A stretch of 64,000 nt of DNA from contig CM054134.1 of NCBI GenBank assembly GCA_028751875.1, positions 50,955,251 through 51,019,250 of the forward strand. Reading direction: 5' to 3'. The position numbers were made by a program, and so were the translations under genes. The stretch is from Rapana venosa. Its lineage: Eukaryota > Mollusca > Gastropoda > Neogastropoda > Muricidae. Of this stretch, positions 1-10,531 are shown one piece after another (positions within the stretch are counted from its first letter, which is position 1; the number at the start of each line of letters is the position of its first letter). Below the pieces are notes generated by a model. The model saw only the letters and a list, made by a program, of their open reading frames with translations, ran no database searches and had not been told where the DNA came from.

Positions 1-204
1 ATTTGTTTGGTGGGGGGAGGGGGGGGGGGGGGTTGTCTCTAATGTGCATTGTCAGTGGTCACCTCATTAAAGCAGAGCAGGGACGGCCTTCTGACCTTTT
101 GCTGGGGAAATAGATTCAGTCTTGATAATGTAATAAAGAAACAAGACTGGGGGAAAAACCAAATTTACTGGGACTTGACTTATACTAATCCTTTAACATA
201 ATGT
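1..204. other. Unannotated edge with G homopolymer
   Basis: No gene is visible. The stretch opens with G runs at 12-17 and 19-32, the first of many G or C homopolymers in the window. The rest is AT-rich and matches nothing I recognise. Confidence 0.6.
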
Positions 205-420
205 ATGGATGCTCTAGCCAAGTGGTGAAGATCAATCAACTTCAATCCCATGGGTCTATGAAGTTGTGGGTTCGATTATCAGTGGCATTTGGTAAATTAT
301 GGGTGGGGATTTCTATTATCTCCTAGGTCAATTTCAACTGCAGACCTGCCAGTGCCTTAATTCCCTTCAATGAATATATACATGCAGGAGATCAAAATTT
401 GTACATTAAAGATTCTGTAT
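205..420 (+). mobile_element. tRNA-derived SINE, family A (copy A1)
   Basis: The head carries a good RNA polymerase III A box (TAGCCAAGTGG, 215-225) and a B box (GGTTCGATT, 269-277) at normal tRNA spacing. The body that follows has the signature GCAGACCTGCCAGTGCC and then ACATGCAG..GATCAAA..TTAAAGAT. The same body recurs at 6711-7010, 11282-11530 and in reverse at 12600-12833, so this is a dispersed family rather than a tRNA gene. No convincing tail or target-site duplication is visible. The family name is mine. Confidence 0.7.
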
Positions 421-954
421 TTCAAGTCAGAGTTACGGAAACACGAACATACCCAGCATACATCCCTGCAGTCGGAATGAAGCTACCTTCATTGTCAAAA
501 ACGATGGCATATGAAAAATCTCACATACACTATGTGAAATATGGGAGGTTCCTCAGCAAATATTCTGTTGAGAATGTCTCTAGAAAAATGACAGCCAGTC
601 CTCAACAAAATGAAAATTCCCGATTACTCTCACAGATCATAGTTACTTCCATACATGACAAATTCATTTATGCTCTCAAGAAATGCTTTTCCTAATGAAT
701 CAAATCATGCCTAAAAGTAAGTACCTATAAACACTTTTTTTCCAGAAAGGTATGTTTCAGAAAATCTTATACAAGACCTGACTATGGTCATAAAAATGTT
801 CTGTTGTGTGTATAACAATTTTACCTTTATCTAACAGAAATAGCACTTCCCAGAAAGAAAGGAACAAAGGAAACAAAACAGAAAGAAAATAAAACTAAAA
901 GGAGGCAGTTGGAAAGAAAGGAATAAAGAACAAACACACATTCACACAGTAGCA
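421..954. other. No gene recognised
   Basis: A 98-codon open frame at 399-695 on the plus strand starts inside the SINE-A tail and resembles no family I know. Composition is ordinary AT-rich intergenic, with an A/G-rich patch at 840-930. Probably non-coding. Confidence 0.5.
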
Positions 955-1913
955 ATCATTTCACAAGACTCTCACTCATCACATCAACACTGATCTCAGC
1001 ACTGCACATTCATCTTCACAAACATCCCTATTCTTCTCCATCCCATGTTTCATCATCACCAAAACATTTTGTATGGCAAGCTGCCATGATAAAGTCTCTG
1101 ACATAAGCTATTACCTCTCCCACAGTCTCATAACTCGCGCTTTTCTTTTCTCACAGATATTCTACACAAGGGGGGATAACAAAAGTTTGCCACTGACAAT
1201 GATCAGGAGGCCCAAAGGGCAGTAACCTTTCACTGGACCAGTGTCCTTGAAGTGGCCTGTGGGGAAAATGTCTGTCTGTCTGTCTGTCTGTGTCTGTGTC
1301 TGTGTCTCCCTTTGGCTGACTTTGTGATGTCTCCTGCCTGACCTGCTTCCTGACAGCTCACCCTGGTGATCAGAGCATTGACATTTCAGCTGACATCAGC
1401 TGCCAGCCTTTGTCTGTGCAGTGACGTCACAGTTTAACTGCTGCCTTGTTGTGGTTTAGTTCTAGAGTGTAAAGGCAGCTAGCTCAGGGTTTTCCAAGTG
1501 AATGTCGTCATTTATGTTGTTTACTTCTTCATGATGTGGTGTTACTCTTTCTTGGAAGAAGTTAATTCAGCCATGAGTTCATCTGTGGAGTTTTGACTGC
1601 TCCTAGATAGCAGCGTGGAGCGTGGTTGCCACTTGGATGGGTGACTGTTTACGCGCCTTGGCTTCAGTACAGTTCCCCCAGTTCACCCAGCTGTAAATGG
1701 GTACCTGCCCTCTTTAGGGTCAGGGAAGGTAAAGCAGCGAGGGAGAGGAGATGGGCGCCGCCCTCAATATGCTGGCCCTAGAGAAGTGGGGTCTCTGACG
1801 CCTCGCTCCCCTACGACCTTATAGGTTATGGGACTCCTTTACCTTTACCTTCCTTTAGATATAGGATGCTTAAGTATAATGTGTTGGTGGGCACATGTGT
1901 GCGCAAGGGCACG

Positions 1914-1951
<38 letters not shown>

Positions 1952-2870
1952 GTAAGAGAAAGAAAATAATAAAGAGAGAGAGGGTGAGTGCATGGGAGAG
2001 AGGGAGAGAGTGAAAGAACAAGCAAGCAATCTTAGACCTTCACCCACCCACACACACACAAACACAAAAAAACATTCTATATCATTTCAGAATCAAAAAG
2101 TGATACAGTTTCAAGAATGCTGAACTACTGCCAGGCACAATATCAAAAACAATGTCTTCATGAAATTTGAGATGAGATTTTTCTGCACTATGTAAACTTG
2201 TAACAGTCAATAGTAAGGCAAGCATTTTCTATTAAATATTTCTCTTATTCCAGAATTGTATGGAGAAAACAGGCGTGGCTTTCAACCTCTAAAAGGTCCA
2301 ACTACAATTTTTTTAAAAAAGATTCAAGGACACATAATTAACAAATGAAAAAAGAAGAGAAATTATATATACAAGAGAGAAGCAGAGAGAGAGAAAAAGA
2401 GAACTCAGGATCTCAGGATTTTAATTGTAAGGCCAGCAGCCTGTATACAAGGAGCTTATTCATAAAAGAAAAACAACTTCAAAGAAAACAGTACAAAAAA
2501 CCCATAGATAATGTTGGCATTATCAAGAGTGATTTCCCAAAGAAACATGCACTACTTCAAATTTTGTACATCAGTTATACCTACTAAAGTTCTTGGGCTT
2601 TCAGAGCATAAAATATAACATACATACCAAAATGTCTTAACTGGTAGACATTTTCACCATTCAGAATTGTTTGAAGAGTTTACTCATTTGCATTTGTGAA
2701 GTACTTTTTCAGGTATTGAGAGAGAGACACACAGAGAGACAGAGACAGAGAGACAGACAAAAAAACAGACAGAGATAGCGACAGAGGGACAGAGAGAGAA
2801 ATGAAAAGCAAACAAACATAAAACAAGGTAAACTGATAAAACAGATACCAAGCTTTCAGCAAGCATTGAA
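955..2870. repeat. Tandem unit 1 of a ~1.95 kb direct repeat
   Basis: Sequence starting ATCATTTCAC..CTCATCACATCAACACTG recurs at 2871 and 4849. Unit 1 is 1916 bp. It holds, in order, a CTGT microsatellite (1270-1310), a TGACGTCA palindrome (1422-1429), a SINE-B copy (1600-1851), a CA tract and a GA-rich stretch. Its first ~200 bp differ from units 2 and 3 by many substitutions, whereas its 3' part is close to unit 2. That is expected if units 2 and 3 are the younger pair or gene conversion acted unevenly. Confidence 0.9.
1600..1851 (+). mobile_element. SINE family B (copy B1)
   Basis: The body includes CACCCAGCTGTAAATGGGTA and ends CTTTACCTTTACCTT. The same body lies at 3527-3778 and reversed at 55471-55764. 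The head is degraded here, but positions 1614-1647 resemble the 5S rRNA internal control region (core ACTTGGATGGGTGAC). The minus-strand copy at 55471-55764 keeps a tRNA-like A box upstream of the same segment. It moves with the 1.95 kb tandem unit, so the insertion predates the tandem duplication. Confidence 0.7.
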
Positions 2871-3526
2871 ATCATTTCACAAGGCAAACACTCATCACAT
2901 CAACACTGATCTCAGCACTGCACATTCATCTTCACAAACATCCCTATTCTTCTCCATCCCATAATCATTTCATCATCACCAAAACATCTTTTCTGGCAAA
3001 CTGCCACCATAAAGTATCAGACAGAAACTATTACCTCTCCCACAGTCTCATAACTCACGCTTATTTGTTTTCTAGATATTCTACACAAAGGGGGGGGGAT
3101 AACAAAAGTTTGCCACTGACAATGATCAAGAGGCCCAAAGGGCAGTAACCTTTCACTGGACCAGTGTCCTTGAAGTGGCCTGTGGGGAAAATGTCTGTCT
3201 GTCTGTCTGTCTGTCTGTGTCTGTGTCTGTGTCTCCCTTTGGCTGACTTTGTGATGTCTCCTGCCTGACCTGCTTCCTGACAGCTCACCCTGGTGATCAG
3301 AGCATTGACATTTCAGCTGACATCAGCTGCCAGCCTTTGTCTGTGCAGTGACGTCACAGTTTAACTGCTGCCTTGTTGTGGTTTAGTCCTAGAGTGTAAA
3401 GGCAGCTAGCTCAGGGTTTGCCAAGTGAATGTCGTCATTTATGTTGTTTACTTCTTCATGATGTGGTGTTACTCTTTCTTGGAAGAAGTTAATTCAGCCA
3501 TGAGTTCATCTGTGGAGTTTTGACTG

Positions 3527-3778
3527 CTCCTAGATAGCAGCGTCTAGCGTGGTTGCCACTTGGATGGGTGACCGTTTACGCGCCTTGGCTTCAGTACAGT
3601 TCCCCCAGTTCACCCAGCTGTAAATGGGTACCTGCCCTCTTTAGGGTCAGGGAAGGTAAAGCAGCGAGGGAGAGGAGATGGGCGCCGCCCTCAATATGCT
3701 GGCCCTAGAGAAGTGGGGTCTCTGACGCCTCGCTCCCCTACGACCTTATAGGTTATGGGACTCCTTTACCTTTACCTT
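3527..3778 (+). mobile_element. SINE family B (copy B2)
   Basis: Tandem-unit counterpart of copy B1. Positions 3541-3574 give the best match to the 5S rRNA promoter-like segment (ACTTGGATGGGTGACCG). The 3' end again reads CTTTACCTTTACCTT. Confidence 0.7.
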
Positions 3779-3840
3779 CCTTTAGATATAGGATGCTTAA
3801 GTATAATGTGTTGGTGGGCACATGTGTGCGCAAGGGCACG

Positions 3841-3869
3841 CACGCACGCACACACACACACACACACAC

Positions 3870-3927
<58 letters not shown>
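3841..3927 (+). repeat. (CA)n microsatellite
   Basis: Nearly pure CA with one CCC interruption near 3868. It is more than twice as long as the same tract in unit 1. It creates HTHT/CVCV open frames on both strands that are not genes. Confidence 0.95.
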
Positions 3928-3929
<2 letters not shown>

Positions 3930-4848
3930 GTAAGAGAAAGAAAATAATAAAGAGAGAGAGGGTGAGTGCATGGGAGAGAGGGAGAGAGTGAAAGAACAAG
4001 CAAGCAATCTTAGACCTTCACCCACCCACACACACACACAAACACAAAAAAACATTCTATATCATTTCAGAATCAAAAAGTGATACAGTTTCAAGAATGC
4101 TGAACTACTGCCAGGCACAATATTAAAAACAATGTCTTCATGAAATTTGAGATGAGATGTTTCTGCACTATGTAAACTTGTAACAGTCAATAGTAAGGCA
4201 AGCATTTTCTATTAAATATTTCTCTTATTCCAGAATTGTATGGAGAAAACAGGCGTAGCTTTCAACCTCTAAAAGGTCCAACTACAATTTTTTTTAAAAG
4301 ATTCAAGGACACATAATTAACAAATGAAAAAAGAAGAGAAATTATATATACAAGAGAGAAGCAGAGAGAGAGAAAGAGAGAACTCAGGATCTCAGGATTT
4401 TAATTGTAAGGCCAGCAGCCTGTATACAAGGGGCTATTCATAAAAGAAAAACAACTTCAAAGAAAACAGTACAAAAAACCCATAGATAATGTTGGCATTA
4501 TCAAGAGTGATTTCCCAAAGAAACATGAACTACTTCAAATTTTGTACATCAGTTATACCTACTAAAGTTCTTGGGCTTTCAGAGCATAAAATATAACATA
4601 CATACCAAAATGTCTTAACTGGTAGACATTTTCACCATTCAGAATTGTTTGAAGAGTTTACTCATTTGCATTTGTGAAGTACTTTTTCAGGTATTGAGAG
4701 AGAGACACACAGAGAGACAGAGACAGAGAGACAGACAAAAAAACAGACAGAGATAGCGACAGAGGGACAGAGAGAGAAATGAAAAGCAAACAAACATAAA
4801 ACAAGGTAAACTGATAAAACAGATACCAAGCTTTCAGCAAGCATTGAA

Positions 4849-5345
4849 ATCATTTCACAAGGCAAACACTCATCACATCAACACTGATCTCAGCACTGCA
4901 CATTCATCTTCACAAACATCCCTATTCTTCTCCATCCCATAATCATTTCATCATCACCAAAACATCTTTTCTGGCAAACTGCCACCATAAAGTATCAGAC
5001 AGAAACTATTACCTCTCCCACAGTCTCATAACTCACGCTTATTTGTTTTCTAGATATTCTACACAAAGGGGGGGCGGGATAACAAAAGTTTGCCACTGAC
5101 AATGATCAAGAGGCCCAAAGGGCAGTAACCTTTCACTGGACCAGTGTCCTTGAAGTGGCCTGTGGGGAAAATGTCTGTCTGTCTGTCTGTCTGTCTGTGT
5201 CTGTCTCCCTTTGGCTGACTTTGTGATGTCTCCTGCCTGACCTGCTTCCTGACAGTTCACCCTGGTGATCAGAGCATTGACATTTCAGCTGACATCAGCT
5301 GCCAGCCTCTGTCTGTACAGTGACGTCACAGTTTAACTGCTGCCT
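4849..5345. repeat. Partial tandem unit 3 of the ~1.95 kb repeat
   Basis: Matches the first ~495 bp of unit 2 almost exactly and then diverges abruptly after CTGCCT near 5345. It retains the CTGT microsatellite and the TGACGTCA palindrome (5321-5328) but stops before the SINE. Confidence 0.9.
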
Positions 5346-6100
5346 GTCTCTGCTCTAGTTTCCTCTCAGGGGGAGAGGGTGGCTGGGTGCTACTGCCAAG
5401 TAAATCTTGCTGCTGAGGTTTACCTCTTGTGGGGGCTTCTGTGTTTGAAAGGTTAATTTAAACAGGAAGTTTTATGAAAATTTATATGCATATTTTTTTT
5501 TTTGTGTGCATGTATGCAAGCCCACATATACAATTTACAGAAAGCTGATTTTTTTTGTTGGTTTTGTTGTTTTGTTGTGTGGGTTGTGTTTTTGTGGTAT
5601 TTTTTGTTGTTGTTGTTGTTGCTGTTGTTTTTTGGGGGGACAAAAGAATGCAAAGATCAGATCAAATTAAAAAGAGACAATTTTCAAGAATATGAATTCA
5701 TGTCTAGTAGAATATGAAGAAAGAAAAGTGTGGGATAAGGTTATGATGTATCTACCCTGTGTGTTGCTACTCTCCACAGCTAAAAACAAAATGTGGCCTC
5801 CTCATCAAATCTCTCTCCCCTTCTAGCACTTCTGAGTGAGAAAATGAACCTGTCCATACATTCAAACTACTCTTCAGTAGTTGTGTGAAATAAATAGTGG
5901 ATAAATGTATAGTTTTTGTCGTTGTTGTAGTTCTTCTGAGGTTTATCAATGGTGAAATATTATACATGCAGCCATTATTACCCATCATGAAGGTAACTGC
6001 ATTCTGACTTCAGGTATATATTTATAACTGAAATAGACAACAACATAGCAAAAGAGATCAACACAAAAAACGAGGACAGACAGACACACAGACAGAAAAA
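5346..6100. other. No gene; GTT-rich low complexity
   Basis: Contains poly-T and a (GTT)n-rich tract at about 5548-5630. Short open frames here are products of that composition. Confidence 0.6.
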
Positions 6101-6200
6101 TGGGGGGGGGAGGGGGGGGGGGGGGGGGGGGGGGAAGACAGAGAGGGAAAAGAAAGGAAAATGAAGGCAGAAAAAGTTACCTCCCCCCCCCCTCCCCCAA
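6101..6200. repeat. G and C homopolymer pair
   Basis: G runs at 6102-6110 and 6112-6134, then C-rich runs at 6182-6197. The two are complementary and could form a hairpin or G-quadruplex, or reflect sequencing slippage. Confidence 0.8.
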
Positions 6201-6710
6201 AAAAGACAAAATGACATTAAAACACAGAACCAAATAAAGAGTGACCAAGAACCAAAAAAATCTTTCAATAAAAAGAATCTTGAACAAATACACACAAAAT
6301 CCCTATAACAGGAAATGTGCGGAAATGAATTTCTTTGCACGGAGCTGAATTAATGCTGTTAATCACATTCTGTCTTCCCAATTTGTAATTAAATGGAAAC
6401 CAAACGGACTTTTGGGTGAGAACAGCCAGAAAGAATAAATACATAAATCTAAATAAATGCATTCTCAAATAAATAAAATGAATAATACACATGCTTCTTC
6501 CACGATAAAGCAGTTACAATTCTTAGTGCCACAACAACAACAAATAAATAATCTTATTATTGTAAGCATGCCTACAGTAAAGACCTACTTAGGACTTAGA
6601 GAGACAGACAGACAGACAAAGGATGGAAATTACTTCTAAAAAATTACTATTATGAGAAAAAAAGCAGGAAGTTTGCAAAACAACTGCCTTTGAAGTTTTC
6701 ACTGATCATG
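6201..6710. other. No gene recognised
   Basis: AT-rich, with a short GACA repeat at about 6600-6618. No coding signal. Confidence 0.5.
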
Positions 6711-7010
6711 CAGTTGGGATACATTGCCAGAAATGCGCTTATAAAAGCTTAAAGATTTAATAAGTCACGGGTTCGAATCTTGGGAATTATTTGAGGATTA
6801 AGGTAGGGCTTTTTGCAGTCTGTGAGGCCACTTTAAAGTTCGGACCTGTCAGTATCTTACTTTTCGTCTAATGTACATGCATCTTCTTCGCCACCTTCTT
6901 CATCTATCCCGCAAGCCCGTGGACCTTGGGGGCATCAATGAAGATTTTGCTGCAGGCATGCAAAATATCAAATGATTATGTCGGTTAAAGATCCTTTGAT
7001 ATCTGTCAGC
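6711..7010 (+). mobile_element. SINE family A (copy A2)
   Basis: The B box GGTTCGAATC is perfect at 6770-6779. The A-box region is degraded. The body follows the family A order: GGACCTGTCAGTATCTTA, then ACATGCATC, then GCATGCAAAATATCAAATGA and TTAAAGATCC. Diverged from A1, so an old copy. Confidence 0.6.
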
Positions 7011-7540
7011 ATTCAGTGGATTGCAAAAGCTTAAAAACACTTAGCATACATCTGAGCATTGACCAACGCATAGCTGATTCGAACTGTTGGTCAAGTATGT
7101 GGTCTTTTTTTCTTGCAAAGGTGGGGTAGCTTGTATGGAGTGTTTCACACAGGGTAAGGCTTCCTTGAGAGACCTGTTGTTGTTGAGGTTGTTACATCAA
7201 AGTCACAGCAGATATTAATTTCTGTTGAAGGGGACTGACTACAGCTCAAACGCAAGGAAATGTTCTATCTCATTCGACTTCGGACTGCAAGAGTTAGAAA
7301 CATGATTACATGAATATGGCTAAAAATAATCTCATGGTACTATGCCTCAGTTCAACACTTTTAAGTAATGTTGAAAATAAACAAACGAATAATATGAATA
7401 ACTACGTGAATGTGAGTAAGTTTTCAACAACGAGGACTATCTGTTAGACATGATGAAATATGTGCATGATTCTTTTTTTCCAGAAGAGCAAGAGCATAGG
7501 CTACTTATTTTGGGAAATGTTGAATACGGTTATGTTTGGT
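7011..7540. other. No gene recognised
   Basis: Ordinary AT-rich DNA without a recognised repeat or coding signal. Confidence 0.5.
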
Positions 7541-7640
7541 GTCAAATAAGTCGTTCTGACTTAATGGCAATAAACTTTTCTGATTCTGATTCTGATTCTG
7601 CTTTTGATTCTTATTCTGATTCTGATTCTCACTCATCAAA
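7541..7640 (+). repeat. Retroelement-like 3' tail with TGATTC hexamers
   Basis: AATGGCAATAAACTTTTC is followed by about eleven TGATTC-type hexamers with some variants (7577-7630). An AATAAA-type signal running into a short tandem hexamer is typical of non-LTR element 3' ends. The upstream body is not recognisable. An open frame of 114 codons across it (7450-7794) is very probably spurious. Confidence 0.5.
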
Positions 7641-7799
7641 CTTTGTGTATCTATCTGCCCATCAACGAACTGAAACTTTCTGGCACCAACATTCCTTAAA
7701 ATACCCTGTCCACCACATGTGCGCTCACAAAATTCATCTCAGTTACTGTCGCATTGGTCTGCATCCAGTTAAGTTCATAGGCCCTCCATCCTAGAGTAT

Positions 7800-7950
7800 A
7801 TGCTCCAGTGGAGTCCTAAACCCTCTATCTACTGCACTGGTCAAAACATAGCCAGCCTTGAAGCAACACCACCACGAGTGCTTTGATTTGTTGCTTTACA
7901 AGATTCAGCGCTATATAAATTCCATACATTATTATTATTATTATTATGGA
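7800..7950 (+). mobile_element. LINE/SINE 3' end with (ATT)n tail
   Basis: Ends in CAGCGCTATATAAATTCC..(ATT)n at 7907-7947. The same terminal stem and ATT tail closes the minus-strand LINE at 10185-10240 and recurs at 15975-16050. The body upstream is too short or diverged to assign. Confidence 0.55.
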
Positions 7951-8438
7951 TGAATTTAGCTTGACATGGTACTGATCGTGTCCGCTGCTTCATCTTTACT
8001 CTGGTCAGGGTTTATCTCCCTTACACCGCCTCCTGGTGGATTCAACTTCCCTATCAATATAAGTTTATACATGTCTAACTAAAAGTTGATATGAACAAAA
8101 TAGTAAGGGTTTTTTTTCTCGATAGCTCAAGCATTCATACTCAACAACATTGATATGATTAGATGAATTTTTCCCGATAACTCTTGTTTAAATCAGTCGT
8201 TACTACAATGTGCCAGTGCAATGCTTGCATAGTTAATTCTGTAATGTAGTGCTTCATTTGTTGATCTTTTTTTTACTTTTCCCATCTCTGTGCGTGTGTG
8301 TGCGTGCGTGCGTGCGTGTGTGTGTGCGCGCGTGTATGTGTGCGTGCGTGTGGGTGGGTATAAGCACACGCTTGTGCCAAAATGCAGTCTTTCATTCCAA
8401 ACAGTGTAAAATTATCCAGAAACGGTTCCAATGTGTCG
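7951..8438. other. No gene; GT-rich tract
   Basis: Mostly unrecognised sequence, with a GT/GC microsatellite at about 8289-8360. Confidence 0.5.
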
Positions 8439-8449
8439 AGGTGAACAAA
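8439..8449 (+). repeat. Target-site duplication, left copy
   Basis: AGGTGAACAAA, identical to 8735-8745 on the other side of the SINE-D insertion. Confidence 0.85.
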
Positions 8450-8734
8450 AGTATGTTCTTTCGAGCCAGAAGGCCCATAGAGCCGGAGCTTATCCCGGTT
8501 TCTGTAGCGTTAAGCGAACTGATGGTTTTTCACCACCCCTGTGACAGGACGCTAGTCTGTCGCCAGACATTTTCCCCAGCAGAGCTGGTACCCACTTGTA
8601 CACCTGGGTGGAGTGAGGAAAATAGGAGTAAAGTGTCTTTCCCAAGGACACAACACCGAGCCGAGCGGGGATCGAACCCGCGACCTCTGGATCACGAGTT
8701 GACCGCCTAAACCACTCGACCACGGTGCCTCCTT
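8450..8734 (-). mobile_element. tRNA-derived SINE, family D, apparently full length
   Basis: Read on the minus strand, the head begins GAGGCACCGTGG. It has consensus-quality A box TGGTCGAGTGG (8712-8722) and B box GGTTCGATCC (8669-8678), resembling a class II tRNA such as tRNA-Ser or tRNA-Leu. A conserved central part follows (CTTGGGAAAGACACTTTACT, then CACCCAGGTG and GTGGGTACC). The insertion is bounded by a perfect 11-bp duplication, so both ends are defined. No poly-A tail is obvious. Intact promoter boxes and an undecayed duplication suggest a fairly recent insertion. Confidence 0.85.
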
Positions 8735-8745
8735 AGGTGAACAAA
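8735..8745 (+). repeat. Target-site duplication, right copy
   Basis: Second copy of AGGTGAACAAA, adjoining the 5' end of the minus-strand SINE-D. Confidence 0.85.
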
Positions 8746-9149
8746 GCTACCCACAATTCCCAACTCATCTAGGTTAGTTGTTCCAATCAACATTCCGGCA
8801 AATTAATTAATCCCCTCTCCTCCTCCTCCCCCTCCCTCCTCCTCCTCTTCCTAACTAACAGGGCGCAACACCTGTCGACCTTCACCTCAGGGTCAAACAC
8901 ACAGGTCAGTCGGTTAACTAGGTGGTCAAGGAATCAGTCGGTTGGGGGAGTGGGTAGAGGGGAAGGAGGTGGGGGGGGGGGGGGGGGGGGGGATGAGAGG
9001 GGCAGAAAGAGGTCAGTCAGAGGATAAGCTCCCCATGTGGGTCAGACCCTTGGTTTTACGGTCAGTTGTGCACTGGAGGAAACCAGTGTCTGGGGGTCAG
9101 GATGATTACCTGCTCCCTTGTACTCCTTGAGATTCCCTTGCCAGTCTAG
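8746..9149. other. No gene; purine-rich with G22 run
   Basis: CTCC-rich patch at 8815-8850 and a 22-base G run at 8971-8992. No recognised gene. Confidence 0.5.
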
Positions 9150-9260
9150 ACTGCAGAGATTTGTTTTTTTTCAGGCAGTGTGTCTGTGACCATTCGATTC
9201 TAGCGGAGTCTATTCCTTCTCCGGATTGCTGGTTGCATGCTGGGTATATTCGTGTAACTC
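9150..9260 (-). mobile_element. SINE-A-related fragment
   Basis: Shares TTTTTTTCAGGCAGTGT and GCATGCTGGGTAT..TCGT with the reversed family A copy at 12600-12833. Diverged and short, so tentative. Confidence 0.35.
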
Positions 9261-9825
9261 GTACCACGGGGCACTTGTGGCTAGCTTACTCTTCTAGGCG
9301 AGGTGGATGAATGAATATCTAACTCGTGCGCAAGGTATTGTTAAACTTGCCTGCGCACAGGGAGCTCCAGTGTACAGTGAAGGCCTTTGCTGTGGCGCGG
9401 TGTGGAGTGGATGGAGCTGGAGAGTCAATTCAACTCCTGGAGAAAATGAACCACCGATGAATACATACCTTTGATTGAGCATGCCATAAGCTAGGCTACA
9501 AGCTTGATGTTGCTATGGTTCCAGAATGCTGTTTGTTTTTAATATTTGTTCTCATTTCTGAATAAAAACTATTTAAACCAAGAGATACCTCAGCAGACTT
9601 TGATCTCTCAGAGTCAGTTGCCAACCCTCTAACCAATAGACTGCCCCCCCCCCCCCCCCCCCAAACCCCTCCAAACCATTGGATGTAGACATGGTTGTTT
9701 AAAAAAAAATGATGGACCAGAATAACAATACATATGCCAGAGTACAGCCTTTTAAAAATATTTGGATGCTGGTTTTGCTTGGATGACAATTATCTTATGA
9801 TGTCATAAATCTGGAACCCTGAGTT
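9261..9825. other. No gene; C19 run
   Basis: No coding signal. A 19-base C run lies at 9644-9662. Confidence 0.5.
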
Positions 9826-10040
9826 AAACAGATAAAGCGTTTGACCTGTGATCATACCCTTTTTCCTGAGAATTTTATGGGATCTAATCTCAGCCAATGG
9901 GGGTTATCATAATCTTCCAGGCCAGTTCCTGTGCAGACTGACCAGTCTCCTCAACCTTATGAAAGTGCTTTTGACTTGTTTGCTTTAGATATTCCACGTA
10001 TCATTAATTATTATTATTATCATTATTATCATTATTACAG
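9826..10040 (+). mobile_element. SINE-A-like fragment with ATT/ATC tail
   Basis: A tRNA-like start (ACAGATAAAGCGTTTGACC) and weak B box (GGATCTAATC) precede GGGGTTATC..TCTTCCAGGCC..GCAGACTGACC, matching the family A order. Ends near (ATT/ATC)n at 10008-10038. Confidence 0.45.
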
Positions 10041-10084
10041 CACACAGAGGAGGTAGGCCTATATTAAATACTGTGTAAATAGAG

Positions 10085-10180
10085 TGTGTTGGCTGGATAA
10101 ACAGAGCGCTTGACTTCCATCCTATTCCATTCCATGTACATCTATCTAGTCGTGGGTTCGAATCTCGGCAGCGGTGTCTG
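10085..10180 (+). mobile_element. tRNA-like SINE head
   Basis: A-box-like GGCTGGATAAACAGAGCGC and a clean B box GGTTCGAATC (10155-10164). It abuts the ATT tail of the minus-strand LINE, so its 3' part is lost or was interrupted. Confidence 0.5.
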
Positions 10181-10330
10181 GTGATATAAAAATAATAATA
10201 AATAATAATAATAATATATAGAATTTATAGAGCGCTATATCTTGCATTTACAAATCAGAGCGCTTCCATTCAATCGGCTTCCACACAAGCAACCAACAAT
10301 GATTAACAATATTCTAACAAATTCAAATGT

Positions 10331-10441
<111 letters not shown>

Positions 10442-10531
10442 TGTACATTTCAGCAGGGTGATGGAATTTTGGCTTTTAAAGGCAGGGACAGATATGAGAT
10501 GAAACAAGAGGGAAAAATCTTAGGTTTGAAA

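Larger units (their letters stand above)
2871..4848. repeat. Tandem unit 2 of the ~1.95 kb direct repeat
   Basis: 1978 bp, in direct orientation after unit 1. Most of the length difference from unit 1 comes from expansion of the CA tract (3849-3927 here against about 1919-1949 in unit 1). The CRE-like TGACGTCA lies at 3349-3356. Substitutions between units are few in the 3' part. Confidence 0.9.

Noticed and set aside
399..695. 98-codon ORF
   Set aside because: Starts inside a SINE tail, no recognised family, no splice or promoter evidence.
1614..1647. 5S rRNA gene
   Set aside because: Only about 34 bases resemble 5S. The flanks are SINE-B, repeated in the same arrangement elsewhere.
7450..7794. 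114-codon Ser/Asp-rich ORF
   Set aside because: The Ser/Asp part is the TGATTC hexamer repeat at an element 3' end.
8249..8710. 153-codon plus-strand ORF
   Set aside because: A GT-repeat start followed by antisense translation of SINE-D.
8450..8734. True tRNA gene
   Set aside because: A and B boxes are good but lie in a longer element with a target-site duplication. No complete cloverleaf with acceptor pairing was evident.
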